Origin: Candidatus Anammoxibacter sp.
GTDB lineage: Bacteria; Planctomycetota; Brocadiia; Brocadiales; Anammoxibacteraceae
Direction of reading: 5' to 3'
Assembly (NCBI GenBank): GCA_021777055.1
Contig: JAIQZO010000031.1
Span: forward strand, 1-64,000
DNA length: 64,000 nucleotides
Of this stretch, positions 1 through 9,376 are shown in pieces. The position numbers and the translations under genes are program-made. The notes beneath the pieces are model-generated. The model worked only from the letters and a program-made list of their open reading frames with translations. It was not told the DNA's origin and made no database searches. The stretch's first letter is position 1, and every line of letters starts with the position of its first letter.

Positions 1-136
1 CCTTCAGCCTTCAGCCTTCAGCCTTCAGCCTTCAGCCTTCAGCCTTCAGCCTTCAGCCTTCAGCCTTCAGCCTTCAGCCTTCAGCCTTCAGCCTTCAGCC
101 TTCAGCCTTCAGCCTTCAGCCTTCAGCCTTCAGCCT
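1..136. repeat. Heptanucleotide tandem array (CCTTCAG)n
   Basis: About 19.4 uninterrupted, identical copies of the 7-base unit CCTTCAG run from the window edge, so the array may be longer. It ends 14 bases from the stop codon of the kinase-like gene on the minus strand. Related CTTCAGCCTTCAG words occur in the inverted repeat at 9715-9797. Spacer-free identical units rule out CRISPR. Confidence 0.95.
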
Positions 137-150
137 AACCACCTGAATAG

Positions 151-1005
151 TTACAATAGAGGCTTTATATATTTCGTTATCTGTTCCGCTGAAAGGTTAT
201 TATTATTGAAGGTTATCCTAATCGCCGGTAAATTGTTCACCAGATTGCAGAGGAAACGTACAGCGGTTGCGCGATGATCTTTAAAATTCAAACATCGCTG
301 TATCAGCTCAGTCGCAGCTTCCGCTGGTGGGCAATCTGCAATATCCAATGGTGAAGAGCTAAATCTGTAATTAGGAAATGCCACCGCGCGAATAGGTATA
401 GGTTGTTGACACATATTTTTCTCATTGATATTTATCTCAATCTTTTTCAAATACCCAACCTCATTTAAAGATATCTCTTTCTCTGATCTTTTACGTACAA
501 AAGGAGTCAATCTAAATGGAACAACATTACCTGAATTAATATCCAATGGAGCTATATCGTCCGAAAGATAACCCCACCCATATTTACAAAGGTTAGTAAC
601 AAGGGTACTTTTTCCTCTACCCCATGATCCAAAAACGAGAACCCCTTTGCCGTCACAAGAAACAGCACCTGCATGTACCCATAAATAGTGAGGATTTGCC
701 ACAACTAGATTGTGGATAATCTCTTTACTTACACTATTTAAGATGATAGTCAATGACCTTTCGTTTTCATGGTACCCATCTGTTCCTGAAAAGCAGTAAG
801 TCCCATTTCTTTCTAGCACATGTAATTTATTTACCAATTTCGCGGACTTATCACCAATCATTTCACGAAATCTTCGTTCTAGTCCTTCAAGTACCTCTAT
901 AGCGTTTGAGTATATGGCTACTTTATAATCACCAAACCCAACATATAAGAATTCTCTGGCAACGACTACCGTTCTATCTTTAGATTTAATCTGCTTTTGT
1001 GGCAA
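151..1005 (-). CDS. HPr kinase-like P-loop protein (HprK-related, PqqD-associated)
   Basis: This 284-residue protein has a C-terminal fold like HPr kinase/phosphorylase. An HAGAV segment at residues 111-115 is followed by the P-loop GSWGRGKST at 126-134 and a YLSDD acidic motif at 146-150, in the order seen in HprK. The N-terminal half is not recognised. The gene overlaps the upstream PqqD-like gene by 20 bases, so the two are probably translated together. Family knowledge: HprK-like proteins paired with PqqD-like proteins occur in peptide-modification clusters (the HPr-rel-A type, and kinases in some lasso-peptide loci). No precursor peptide or radical SAM partner is visible here, but downstream lies beyond the window. 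Substrate unknown. Confidence 0.75.
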   Translation of the reverse strand: MPQKQIKSKDRTVVVAREFLYVGFGDYKVAIYSNAIEVLEGLERRFREMIGDKSAKLVNKLHVLERNGTYCFSGTDGYHENERSLTIILNSVSKEIIHNLVVANPHYLWVHAGAVSCDGKGVLVFGSWGRGKSTLVTNLCKYGWGYLSDDIAPLDINSGNVVPFRLTPFVRKRSEKEISLNEVGYLKKIEININEKNMCQQPIPIRAVAFPNYRFSSSPLDIADCPPAEAATELIQRCLNFKDHRATAVRFLCNLVNNLPAIRITFNNNNLSAEQITKYIKPLL

Positions 1006-1399
1006 GATTGTTTTTTAACTCCAAAAGTGATTCTGCGTACAATTGCTTTATGGTTTCTTTTACATCTTTACGTAATATTGATTCAGTGCACTCAAAACGG
1101 TTGCTTAAGTTACGAATTATATCTTCAACTGAGTTTTTACCATCGCATAGCTCCCATATCTCTTTAGCTGTATTATTGAGCGTAAAACCCTTTTCTTTTT
1201 CAGTGACGTAAAGTAAAGCATCATCTGATAAATTGTGTGATTCAATACCATTTATCCTGCAAGGATAGGTACTGTTATTATAGAGTGTGTCTATTAATGT
1301 GGTTTTGTTTGGCTTGCTATCTATTGGGCCTTGGTCTCTGTCGGTAGTATTGGGGTTTATGATACTAGGCGCTTTTTTTTGTCTTCTATTATTTACCAT
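986..1399 (-). CDS. PqqD-like peptide-binding protein
   Basis: A 137-residue protein. Its C-terminal 80 residues match the PqqD family pattern: a strand segment (DDALLYVTEKEKGFTLNN), then NTAKEIWELCDG, then a helical segment ending near LLELK. PqqD-like domains bind leader peptides of ribosomally made, modified peptides and present them to modifying enzymes. The first 45 residues are polar, low in complexity and probably disordered. The gene precedes and overlaps the HprK-like gene, so the pair is probably one operon. Upstream sequence is long and without genes. The partner substrate is not visible. Confidence 0.75.
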   Translation of the reverse strand: MVNNRRQKKAPSIINPNTTDRDQGPIDSKPNKTTLIDTLYNNSTYPCRINGIESHNLSDDALLYVTEKEKGFTLNNTAKEIWELCDGKNSVEDIIRNLSNRFECTESILRKDVKETIKQLYAESLLELKNNLATKAD

Positions 1400-2546
1400 C
1401 TGTTTTCTCGTTGAGTATCAAGACCAATGAATATATAGTAAATATGCGAAATACTATGTATGTTACAATAGTTTGTTTTAGGTTACAACAAGAAAGTGAA
1501 CAAGGGATTTTCAATGCTAATGGGACGCGGATAAAAGCTGACGTACGCTGATTTAAAAACTAAGGACTGAGGTGGTGGTGGGCGTTATGATAGTTTCTCG
1601 AGCTTCCGGATAAAAATAATGACGGACTGCAAATTGAAAACTGGTAAGAATAGCCCGTGTTATAAAAGTGTTTGTTCTGATCATTGTTAATCAACGTAGA
1701 TCTGCGCCCCATTAACAATGATCATTCATTTTGCTTTGTATTGATATCTATTTATCTCTCTTGAAATCATTTGATGTTTTTTCTAGAAAAACTATTATCT
1801 CATCCTGATTATTCCGGATAATTCATTCAATTGTTTAGGTAATTTGTTACCGTATTGATAGAACGCGAACCCTATCTCGTTGTTCCGGACTGTTTCACTT
1901 TTACTCTCACACTAGCTTGGCTGGTTTTGCTGTAACATGTTGTTGTGATATTGTTTATGTGTGGAATGTTGTACTGTTTTTCTCAGTAAATGAAGCGGCT
2001 TTGTTGAGTTGCGTTGTCTGTATCTGACTAATTAGCAACAATTTATAGATTTCTGTACGAAAAATAACTAACTAATTATATTCAATTTAGGTTTGACAAG
2101 TTTAATCATTTGCGTTAATCTATACGCCTTATTCACTATGCGTAAGTTTCTTTTTTATTTACAAACTTTTTTTTTGTAAACACTAACCTGTACAAACATT
2201 AAAACATAATTTCATACGGATTAATTCTTTACATAGAGTAATAAGAGTAACAAAATATGTGGCTTGGTTTATCAGCTTGGAATTAGGTATAGATATTGCG
2301 TAATAACAAGAAATATACCAACTGTATCAATTACTTGGGAATCAAATTGACACAGCGTTTGTAATAAAGGAGGTGATTAAGGACAAAGATATCTTCGATA
2401 AATACTGGCAGACAAGAATATGTGTAGTAGTAACAAGTAAATGAAGCAGGGGGGGGAATAAATCGAATTAGTTTTCATATAATAAATTTTGTTAATTTTG
2501 ATGTTAGTATGTTTTTTTTATTCTTTTAAAAGGAGGAAAATAAATT
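1400..2546. other. Long intergenic region with an inverted repeat
   Basis: About 1.1 kb without a convincing gene between divergent genes. It contains a perfect inverted repeat (1678-1724) and a short open stretch near 2301-2442 with no start codon. It is AT-rich, and homopolymer runs lie just before the Rid gene. I see no RNA gene. Confidence 0.6.
1678..1724. repeat. Perfect 14-bp inverted repeat
   Basis: The arms TGATCATTGTTAAT (1678-1691) and ATTAACAATGATCA (1711-1724) are exact complements around a 19-base loop. No T-run follows, so it is not an obvious intrinsic terminator. It could be an operator or a mobile-element remnant. Confidence 0.8.
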
Positions 2547-3071
2547 ATGGCTACGGCAAAAAAAAAATGTTCTTTAGCGGACCTTGATGCAATGGATATT
2601 GCAACTGCACAAGCTTTATCATTTTCAGCGAGAGATGAACTTCTTGATCTTATATTAGATGATTCTAGAAAGTGTTGCGGAAAACAACCGGCAAGACAGG
2701 TTGGGTTGATGTGTGACTATTTTGAAGAAAACGTAACACGTTTACTTAAAGTAAAGGCTATTAAAGTTCAGTGTGGTGGATTTATTCCTGTTGGTGCAGA
2801 TGGGGAAGTTCCAAGCCTTGATCCAAAGGCGCAGTTTAAACTCGTATTTGAAAACATAAAGAAAGCTCTAAAGATTGCCGGTACTAGCGTTGACAGAATC
2901 ACAAACCTGATCATATTCATGAAGAACATTGATTATTGGGGTCAGATGAACGACGTTTACAAACAGTACATTAAATGTTCTCCTACAAGAGCAGCCATTG
3001 GATGTCAAGATCTAAACAAAGAATACCAGATCGAAGTTGTTTCTATGTTTGCTTATAAAGTAGCTAAATAA
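2547..3071 (+). CDS. Rid/YjgF/L-PSP family protein
   Basis: A 174-residue protein. Residues from about 75 match the YjgF/YER057c/UK114 (Rid) family: a GGFIPVGADGEVP strand, the FENIKKALKIAGTSVDRI helix and C-terminal SPTRAAIGC, with Arg148 in the place of the conserved carboxylate-binding arginine of RidA. Family members deaminate reactive enamine/imine intermediates. The first 70 residues (KKCSLADLDAMD...) extend beyond the usual ~130-residue length and contain an adjacent cysteine pair; their role is unknown. A strong ribosome binding site (AAAGGAGG) lies just upstream. The gene stands alone and ends at a bidirectional terminator. Confidence 0.85.
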   Translation: MATAKKKCSLADLDAMDIATAQALSFSARDELLDLILDDSRKCCGKQPARQVGLMCDYFEENVTRLLKVKAIKVQCGGFIPVGADGEVPSLDPKAQFKLVFENIKKALKIAGTSVDRITNLIIFMKNIDYWGQMNDVYKQYIKCSPTRAAIGCQDLNKEYQIEVVSMFAYKVAK

Positions 3072-3123
3072 GAGACGTTGGCAGGACTATCATAACAGGG
3101 TCAATACATTAATATAATGTAAC

Positions 3124-3161
3124 GTTAAAGAAGGGAACACTAAAAGGTTCCCTTCTTTAAC
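3124..3161. terminator. Bidirectional intrinsic terminator
   Basis: Perfect 15-bp arms GTTAAAGAAGGGAAC (3124-3138) and GTTCCCTTCTTTAAC (3147-3161) surround an 8-base loop between two convergent genes. The position suits termination of both. Confidence 0.85.
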
Positions 3162-3199
3162 TTATGATTAAATAACAGAAAAACTAACAATATCACGCC

Positions 3200-3529
3200 T
3201 TACGATTCTTCAGCTTTAAATCCTGATTTTTTAATTACCTTTATCAATTCTTCTTTATTAATCTTGTTTTCATCGATTTCAACTACTGCAGTACCGGTTT
3301 TATGGCTTACTTCAACCTTATTAACACCGTCGCAGTGTTCCAGTGCCGTTTTAACCTTGCTTGAACATGCGCCGCATGACATACCGGAAACTTTAAGTTC
3401 TACTTTTTCACCTCCGTGACCCTCTCCATCAGAAGCAAATACCTTTCCTGTTAGGGATGCGCCACATATAAACATCCCAGCTACTAAAGCAGAGACCAAA
3501 GCGATTTTCTTGAAATTTTTATTAAACAT
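3200..3529 (-). CDS. Secreted heavy-metal-associated (HMA) domain protein
   Basis: A 109-residue protein with a signal peptide (basic MFNKNFKK, hydrophobic core, likely cleavage after VFA near residue 32). A single ferredoxin-like HMA domain follows, with the metal-binding motif GMSCGACSSKV (GMxCxxC). Such domains bind Cu(I), Hg(II) or Zn(II) through the two cysteines. The layout resembles periplasmic MerP. No transporter or mer gene adjoins it, so the metal and partner are unknown. A ribosome binding site (GGAGGAAAG) precedes the ATG. Confidence 0.88.
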   Translation of the reverse strand: MFNKNFKKIALVSALVAGMFICGASLTGKVFASDGEGHGGEKVELKVSGMSCGACSSKVKTALEHCDGVNKVEVSHKTGTAVVEIDENKINKEELIKVIKKSGFKAEES

Positions 3530-3797
3530 TACTTTCCTCCTTAAATATCTAAATATAAGATTTCTACAAAATTATTAAGTTTTCTTTGCCAGCCCCCTCC
3601 TTTCCGTTTGGCAAATATTCTTACCTTTTCGATTGATTATATTATTAATAATTATATGACTAAGGAGCGCACATGTAATAAATTATACATGCAACTCTCA
3701 TCTTTTCATTATCTACATTATCTTTGCCCGAATTTCAAACGCCAAATCTTCAACACTGCGACGACTGTGCTTTCGGTTCGGTTTAATGGATTGCCAT

Positions 3798-4358
3798 TTA
3801 ATAAACAAAATTCTTCAGCAGCAATTTTCCCTGTTCCGTCAAATAAGACTCCGGGTGAAACTGTACTCCCTCTAATGCGTACTCTTTGTGTCGAATACCC
3901 ATTATCTCTTTCTCATCAGTTCGTGCCGTAATCTCAAAACAGTCTGGGATTGTATCCTCTTTTGCAATTAATGAGTGGTATCTTGTTGCTACAAACGGAT
4001 TATCCAACCCTCTAAAAACTCCAGTGTTATCATGGTAAATCATTGATGTCTTACCGTGCATAACTCTGTCTGCCCTCACTATTTCAGCACCAAATACATT
4101 GGCAATGCACTGATGTCCTAAACAAACCCCAAGTATGGGAATCTTACCGGCGAATGATCTTATCACCTCATTTGAAATACCACTCTCCTTAGGTGTGCAC
4201 GGTCCTGGTGAAATTATAATATGGTCCGGTTCCATTGATTTAATACCTGCAACCGTTATCTTATCGTTCCTGAAAACTTCTAAATCTACGCCAAACTCAC
4301 CTATATATTGTACCAAATTATATGTAAATGAGTCATAATTATCTATTATAAGTATCAT
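3798..4358 (-). CDS. trpG: Anthranilate/aminodeoxychorismate synthase glutamine amidotransferase
   Basis: A 186-residue class I glutamine amidotransferase, the usual length for TrpG/PabA. It shows the N-terminal [14 protein letters not shown] signature, the oxyanion motif SPGPCTP, the nucleophile Cys79 in GVCLGHQC and the His/Glu pair in QFHPES near residues 167-170. It supplies ammonia from glutamine to the chorismate-using subunit for tryptophan or folate synthesis. No trpE or pabB lies next to it, so sequence alone does not decide TrpG or PabA; one protein often serves both. Confidence 0.92.
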   Translation of the reverse strand: MILIIDNYDSFTYNLVQYIGEFGVDLEVFRNDKITVAGIKSMEPDHIIISPGPCTPKESGISNEVIRSFAGKIPILGVCLGHQCIANVFGAEIVRADRVMHGKTSMIYHDNTGVFRGLDNPFVATRYHSLIAKEDTIPDCFEITARTDEKEIMGIRHKEYALEGVQFHPESYLTEQGKLLLKNFVY

Positions 4359-4601
4359 AATCTTATACTCTGGTTCTCTTAAATTATGATCAGCAACAAA
4401 TTAATATTACAGTTCCGATCCTGCGTTCTGGGTTCAGGATTTAAAGGTTTATAGAAAATACGTTAACCATAAATGGTGACAAAAAAAGAGCGTTTAAAAA
4501 AACTCTGAACGTTAAACCTCTGAACCATCACTAAACACCGACCTATTTATCTAAACAAAATAATAAGGTACATTATTCCAAAGGAAGGTGATTGTAATAA
4601 A

Positions 4602-5087
4602 TCACCAAGAGCTGTTATCCTTTATCTTAAGTTCTATTACTTTAACCGTTAGGGCATGTTTAACTACCTCTGCTCCATCGCCGCTTCCAGTAATAGTAAA
4701 GTTCACGGTTGTTTTTCCTTCCCTTAAACCTTTAACAATGAACGCTTTGCTTCCACCTCCATCTGCCACAGCTACTGCAATTGTTCCGTTATCATCTAGC
4801 TTGTCTCCTGCCCCTACATCTTTTATTTTTATGGACGCAATAGCTGGTTCGTCAACTGTAACTGATATATTCGCATTGGGCATGGCAATACCATTGCTAT
4901 CTTTCGCCTTAATAATCTCTGTTGCTATCCTGCCCTTTATCAAACGGATAGTCTTTCCGTGTACTTTTTCTCCATCTGCATAAAGAACCTGTAAATTGGA
5001 AGAGATTCCCAAAAGCACTGCTACAAAAAGCACAAAAGAGAAAATACCTAAAGATCTCTTTTTTAAAATGGTTAATTTAAATAACAT
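4602..5087 (-). CDS. Secreted Ig-like (BIG2-type) small protein
   Basis: About 161 residues from the ATG at 5087; a TTG two codons upstream sits too close to the AGGAG site (5097-5102). The N-terminus is basic then hydrophobic (FSFVLFVAVLLGISS), ending near LYADG: a signal peptide. The rest is rich in beta strands, with a VTVDEPAIASIKI segment and a C-terminal GKTTVNFTI segment typical of bacterial Ig-like repeats. A single domain suggests a small extracytoplasmic module, possibly a partner of a larger surface complex. No function can be assigned. Confidence 0.7.
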   Translation of the reverse strand: MLFKLTILKKRSLGIFSFVLFVAVLLGISSNLQVLYADGEKVHGKTIRLIKGRIATEIIKAKDSNGIAMPNANISVTVDEPAIASIKIKDVGAGDKLDDNGTIAVAVADGGGSKAFIVKGLREGKTTVNFTITGSGDGAEVVKHALTVKVIELKIKDNSSW

Positions 5088-5246
5088 ATGCAACTACTCC
5101 TTACTTAAAATAGATCAAAATATTAAAAATTATATATCTGTTCAGTATACAGGAATTAGTATCCAGAATTCAGTATAGAAAATGGATAGATTCTAACAAC
5201 AACTCCTTGACTTCGTCAATATGCAATTGTTGTGCTATTTGTTATT

Positions 5247-5316
5247 TGCAAGATAAATCTTGCACTCCGTTAAAATCAGAAATTTTCATACCTTGGAGTG
5301 CAAGATTTATCTTGCA
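5247..5316. repeat. Perfect 22-bp inverted repeat related to the 205-bp element termini
   Basis: Arms 5247-5268 and 5295-5316 are exact complements around 26 bases. Each contains GCAAGATAAATCTTGCACTCC or its complement, the terminal sequence of the elements at 38056-38259 and 44299-44503. Here the arms face the opposite way, as if the end of one element met the start of another. Confidence 0.85.
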
Positions 5317-5570
5317 TTAAAATTGTATCAACAACTAACAACAAATGCTTAGGCTGTGCTTCCGGTTCGGTTCAATCAAACTAACCAAATTTATATTAAA
5401 TCTGAGCGCGATAATTGTAAAGGTTATAATTTTACAACCCAATAATAGTATTACGTTACAAAAGATATTTTATTAGAAATATTTTGTTCTTTTTTTTGGA
5501 AAATAGAGAATTCAGTTTGGAAATGTTAGATTATTTTAGATTATAATTGCGGCGGGAATAAATGTACTGC

Positions 5571-5770
5571 ATAGCGCGGCGAAGCCGCAACCAGAATACA
5601 GGAGTCAGGAGCCAGAATGCAGAATAAAGCATAGATTTATGTTTGTTTTACTATGGTATTAACTGTAAGTTTGTATTCGCTCCCTGAACCCAGACTTACA
5701 TTATCCTGGCATCTCTATCCCATAAAAACTACAAGATCTTGGAAAAGAAGTTCTTGTAAAGTAAAACTAT
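5571..5770. repeat. Palindromic dispersed element, copy 1
   Basis: A roughly 200-bp element of the family described at 49009-49231, in reverse orientation. It begins with a GCGGCGAAGCCGC palindrome, continues with a CAGAATACAGGAGTCAGGAG segment and GAATAAAGCATAGATT, and ends with AAGTTCTTGTAAAGTAAAACTAT. Confidence 0.75.
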
Positions 5771-5788
5771 TGTGAATATCAAGAAAGA

Positions 5789-6516
5789 TTATAGGTTCTG
5801 AAACTTTATTCTTACTTCCTGTGTTTTGCCACAACTCATTTCCCCCTCTTCACACTTATCATTTACGCATGACGGCCCGGAATTCTTAAAAATATTTGGT
5901 GCAAGTGGTTTGGTTATTCGTAACATCTCCATTGCCATTTCTCTTATTTCCCATTGAGCACGGTTACAGCACCTAACATTAAAGAAATGAAGCAATTCTC
6001 TAGCATTCATTGTTATAACAATTTTTGTCTCTATTGCATTTGGCAATATAAACCTGGCATCTTCGTAGACGCTTTCACCAGTGTTACTTAATACTTCAAC
6101 AAGTTCATCATACCACTTTTGCAGCTCCTTCATTTTACCAGAAAACCACCCTTCCATACCAGTCTGTTTAACACTATGTGGGATAATATAATCAAACCCT
6201 TTATTATCATTACTATGAGATCCCACATAACGCTGACTTTGCTGTGAAAAAGAGGCGAGACGATGCCTTACTAATTGATGGGAACATGCCCTGGAAATCC
6301 CCTCCACTCCAAAGGTAAATGAAACATGCTCAAAAGGAGATGTATGCCCTATGGAAGCCAGCTTGTTTACAAATCGGTCTTGATCATTTTGCGTAACTCT
6401 TTCTTTAAGCGTTTCTATAGTTGATGAACTGTAGCATAAGCGTGCGGCGTGTGAAACCGTCTCTTCCGGGTTTTGAGTATAATTTAACAAAACAACATTT
6501 AATCTGGATTCTGCCA
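5789..6516 (-). CDS. thyX: FAD-dependent thymidylate synthase
   Basis: About 242 residues. It carries the ThyX signature RHRLASFSQQSQRY (RHRxxSxxxxSxRY, residues 84-97 from the ATG), which binds dUMP and FAD, and a second conserved region NARELLHFFNVRCCNRAQWE. The enzyme methylates dUMP using methylenetetrahydrofolate and reduced flavin, without ThyA. I chose the ATG at 6516; a TTG three codons upstream is possible, and neither has a strong ribosome binding site. The C-terminus extends past the usual end with a cysteine-containing tail (CVNDKCEEGEMSCGK). It is probably monocistronic. Confidence 0.93.
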
Positions 6517-6572
6517 TTTTAAACAAATCTCAACACGCTCATGTTAAACACATTTATTCTAATCCAATAATC

Positions 6573-7589
6573 TCAGACAAGTGCTTTGCGACCAATCTTC
6601 TTTCGCGCTCCCATCATGATCTCCCTAAACACCAATGCCTTGTTTTCCAGTATCTTCATATGAAAAGGCAAAACGCACCCGCATTTTTCACAATTGGCTT
6701 GGGGGCCCAACATACAAGGCCTTTTGCGTTTCCCTTGCGGGTCCAAGCAAAATGATACCTTTCTAAACAAGCAATTCCTTGTTACACTTTGACATTTGTC
6801 TGACTTCATAAGCTTTAGTACTGAAACCGGTACGCCTATAAAATCTCCGTATTTTGAATCCTTTAACCTAATGAGTTTATCCAGAATAGTGTCACGCAGT
6901 TCCCAATCCAGAGCCATCTTATCGTTTTTTAGCCCCTTAACAGGTGTATAGATCTGAAAAAGGCATGCCTTTACGCCCGTATCATACCAATCTTCCAGAA
7001 AACGTTCAACTCCTGTATAGTTTAGCCGACTAATAACCATAGAAACAATTATCTTTAAGTCTGGCCGGGCTGCATTCTTTCTGGTTTTCTCATACATCCC
7101 GGCACCTCGGATTGAATCATGCAGATCCTTAGGACCGTCCACAGATATATAGAAATTAACATCAGGCCAGTTTGGCAGTTCAATGGTTCCATTTGTTGCT
7201 ATTAAATTTGACTTAAAATACTTCATGCCCAATTCAATTAGATCAGGCCTTAGTAGGGGCTCTCCACCTATCCAGGAGCACTGGTAAAATGGGAAAGATG
7301 TCTCTTTGAGCGCATCAAGTTTTTCTATCCATTGACCGTTTGTGAGCTCATGTTTGATATTATAATCGTGTGCAAAAAAATAACAGTGTTTACACCGAAG
7401 ATTGCATCTATTAGTTATGTCAAATGAACTAATGGATCCATGAGGACGGCCAAACATGTCAAACTTGATTAAATCATAAATCTTAAAGAAGAACTTTGTA
7501 CTCTCTTTTCCCAATGTTTTGCATGACGCATCAAATAGTGCATCTCTAACAGTTCTATTGGGATTTGCTTGAATAATTGGTTTTTCCAT
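6573..7589 (-). CDS. Radical SAM protein with cysteine-rich C-terminus
   Basis: A 338-residue protein with the radical SAM cluster motif CNLRCKHC (Cys62, Cys66, Cys69) in a DITNRCNLRC context, then a GGEPLL segment and an ISVDGPKDLHDSIRG segment typical of the barrel. The C-terminal region has extra cysteines (CLFRKVSFC, RPCMLG, ANCEKCGC), suggesting an auxiliary SPASM/Twitch-like iron-sulphur cluster. The organisation resembles HpnH/MoaA/PqqE-type enzymes, but I cannot identify the substrate. It is divergent from the nucleotidyltransferase at 7832. No peptide precursor is evident nearby. Confidence 0.85.
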   Translation of the reverse strand: MEKPIIQANPNRTVRDALFDASCKTLGKESTKFFFKIYDLIKFDMFGRPHGSISSFDITNRCNLRCKHCYFFAHDYNIKHELTNGQWIEKLDALKETSFPFYQCSWIGGEPLLRPDLIELGMKYFKSNLIATNGTIELPNWPDVNFYISVDGPKDLHDSIRGAGMYEKTRKNAARPDLKIIVSMVISRLNYTGVERFLEDWYDTGVKACLFQIYTPVKGLKNDKMALDWELRDTILDKLIRLKDSKYGDFIGVPVSVLKLMKSDKCQSVTRNCLFRKVSFCLDPQGKRKRPCMLGPQANCEKCGCVLPFHMKILENKALVFREIMMGARKKIGRKALV

Positions 7590-7831
7590 ATAAAAAGCAT
7601 CCTATCAAAAGAATGCAAATAAATCAAAATGAATTTGAAAACAAACATCTATTTGTTAAAATAACAACACGACCATCGATAATACTATTAATGTCTTAAA
7701 ATATTTGTTTCGATAAAACATTATTATAGAATATTTTATACTTAAAAAGAAACTGCAGGCACGAAAGATAGGCAATACGTTTACAGCGAATAGTTGTTGC
7801 CTACAATCGTTTCTGTACTTCTAACTATCTA

Positions 7832-8878
7832 ATGAAAGAAAATTATCTGGCTGTCATTCCCGCCGCAGGCAAGGGAACAAGAGCAATGTGTCTTACTGGA
7901 TACGGGGCTATACTTAAACCATTTATTAACGCAACCGAAAAAGGGTCCACTGTGCTCGAAGAGACAGTGAAAGAGATAATGTGCTCCGGTCTAAACGAAA
8001 TATCTATTATAGTAAACGGGGATGAGGATGAAAAGATATTTAGAAAATTCTTTTCACCTTTTGATGCAGACCCTTCATTAAAAGAGGGTTTAACTGCAAG
8101 GAACTTGCAGGACGATATTAATTTTATTAACACATTATCTTCACTGAAGATAAGTTACTTCGCGCAACCAGTTGCAAATGGTTTTGGTGACGCAATTGCC
8201 AAAGTTTATCCAAAGGTAAATGCCAATAACGATTTCAATGGTATTGTAGTTATTCTTGGGGATGATTTGGTGTTTTCAAAAACACCAGGGTGCAAACAAC
8301 TTATTTCTGCACATAAACAGACTGGCAGTATGATTGTTGGGGTTCAAGAGGTTAGCTATGAAGAGGCAAAGAAATTTGGAGTTGTCTTGATAGATACTGA
8401 TAATGGAATGCTTGATCTGTCTGCCGACTTTAACGGTAAAGCTGCATACAGAGTAACCGGTGTGGAGGAAAAACCGAAAAATCCTGCTCCTAATGTTATA
8501 GAAGGAAGGAAACGATACTATGCTGTTTTAGGAAGATATGTTTTAAACAGAGATGATATAAGCTTCCTGGCTGGAGAAGATGGTACGATGCAAAAGGAAC
8601 TGGACTTTACATCTCTTTTTCAGAAAAACATAAGAGAACAAAAACTAATTGCTGTTGATATTGAAGGTGAATGGCATACAGTGGGTAGTTCTCTGGCTGC
8701 TCAAATGGCACAAATTAAATACGGAATAAGTCAGTATGGGAAAAATGGCGATTTATCAAACGACGGAAGGAAGCTGGCTCTGTATGCTATAAAAGTAATG
8801 CAAGAAAACGGAATCTTAACAGAAAAATCAGAACATATATTTGAGTTAGCAAAAGATATTCGTGGAGGACTTACTTAA
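7832..8878 (+). CDS. GalU-like sugar-1-phosphate nucleotidyltransferase
   Basis: A 348-residue protein beginning with the nucleotidyltransferase signature VIPAAGKGTRAM. It retains the downstream GDD metal-binding element (ILGDDLVF) and the VTGVEEKPKNP motif of GalU-type UTP-glucose-1-phosphate uridylyltransferases. It is longer than bacterial GalU (about 300) through a C-terminal helical extension. UDP-glucose would feed surface polysaccharides or glycogen-related metabolism; a glucan phosphorylase lies elsewhere in the window. The usual GalU lysine in the first motif is followed by unusual residues (LTGYGAILKPF), so substrate specificity is uncertain. No strong ribosome binding site is seen. 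Confidence 0.8.
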   Translation: MKENYLAVIPAAGKGTRAMCLTGYGAILKPFINATEKGSTVLEETVKEIMCSGLNEISIIVNGDEDEKIFRKFFSPFDADPSLKEGLTARNLQDDINFINTLSSLKISYFAQPVANGFGDAIAKVYPKVNANNDFNGIVVILGDDLVFSKTPGCKQLISAHKQTGSMIVGVQEVSYEEAKKFGVVLIDTDNGMLDLSADFNGKAAYRVTGVEEKPKNPAPNVIEGRKRYYAVLGRYVLNRDDISFLAGEDGTMQKELDFTSLFQKNIREQKLIAVDIEGEWHTVGSSLAAQMAQIKYGISQYGKNGDLSNDGRKLALYAIKVMQENGILTEKSEHIFELAKDIRGGLT

Positions 8879-9028
8879 GTGGTTAGGCTAAAAGTTAAAA
8901 GTTAAAAGTTGTTAGAGAAAAACAGTGTTTGATCATACAAATTAGATGGTGGGATTAAATTAACATTACTTGTAATGTGCATACGATTCACCGAATTACC
9001 AAATTGACCTCTTTAACCCCTATATAAT

Positions 9029-9376
9029 ATGGAAACAAAACTTTTAACAGAAAAACAATATAAAACACTTTCTAAAAATCTGATAAATGCTGTTGAAAAA
9101 CGTTATAAAGTAGTTGCATTGAATTCATTGCAGAATGCAAATTATGTTTTAAAGAGATCTATATATATTACAATTGAGGTAGAAAAAGATGTAGTTATTG
9201 CTTCGCTTGATGACATAGAAGCATTTAGTTATGCTGATACTGCATATGAAGCTATTAGTGGATTATGTGAAGAAATAATTTCTGTCTATGAGGACTTAAA
9301 AAATGATAGAACTAATTTGTCAGTTCTTCCGGGAAAGTGGTTAGCTTTTTTAGATGAAATTATAGAAATTAAATGA
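9029..9376 (+). CDS. Putative antitoxin-like protein (first gene of a two-gene module)
   Basis: A 115-residue acidic protein without a recognised family. A central strand-strand-helix pattern (SIYITIEVEKDVVIASLDD, then SYADTAYEAISGLCEEII) vaguely recalls the HicB partial RNase H fold. Its stop overlaps the start of the next gene by four bases (ATGA), the typical arrangement of toxin-antitoxin pairs. The antitoxin role is inferred from order, size and coupling only. Confidence 0.5.
   Translation: METKLLTEKQYKTLSKNLINAVEKRYKVVALNSLQNANYVLKRSIYITIEVEKDVVIASLDDIEAFSYADTAYEAISGLCEEIISVYEDLKNDRTNLSVLPGKWLAFLDEIIEIK

Larger units (their letters stand above)
5088..5788. other. Intergenic region holding two repeat elements
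   Basis: About 700 bases without a gene. It contains an inside-out pair of 22-bp inverted arms (5247-5316) and one copy of the palindromic dispersed element (5571-5770). The remaining sequence is AT-rich and unremarkable. Confidence 0.6.

Noticed and set aside
2301..2442. Short open stretch (QEIYQLYQLLGNQIDTAF...) upstream of the Rid gene
   Set aside because: It looks protein-like but has no start codon, is preceded by stops, and no family is recognised. It may be a gene remnant.
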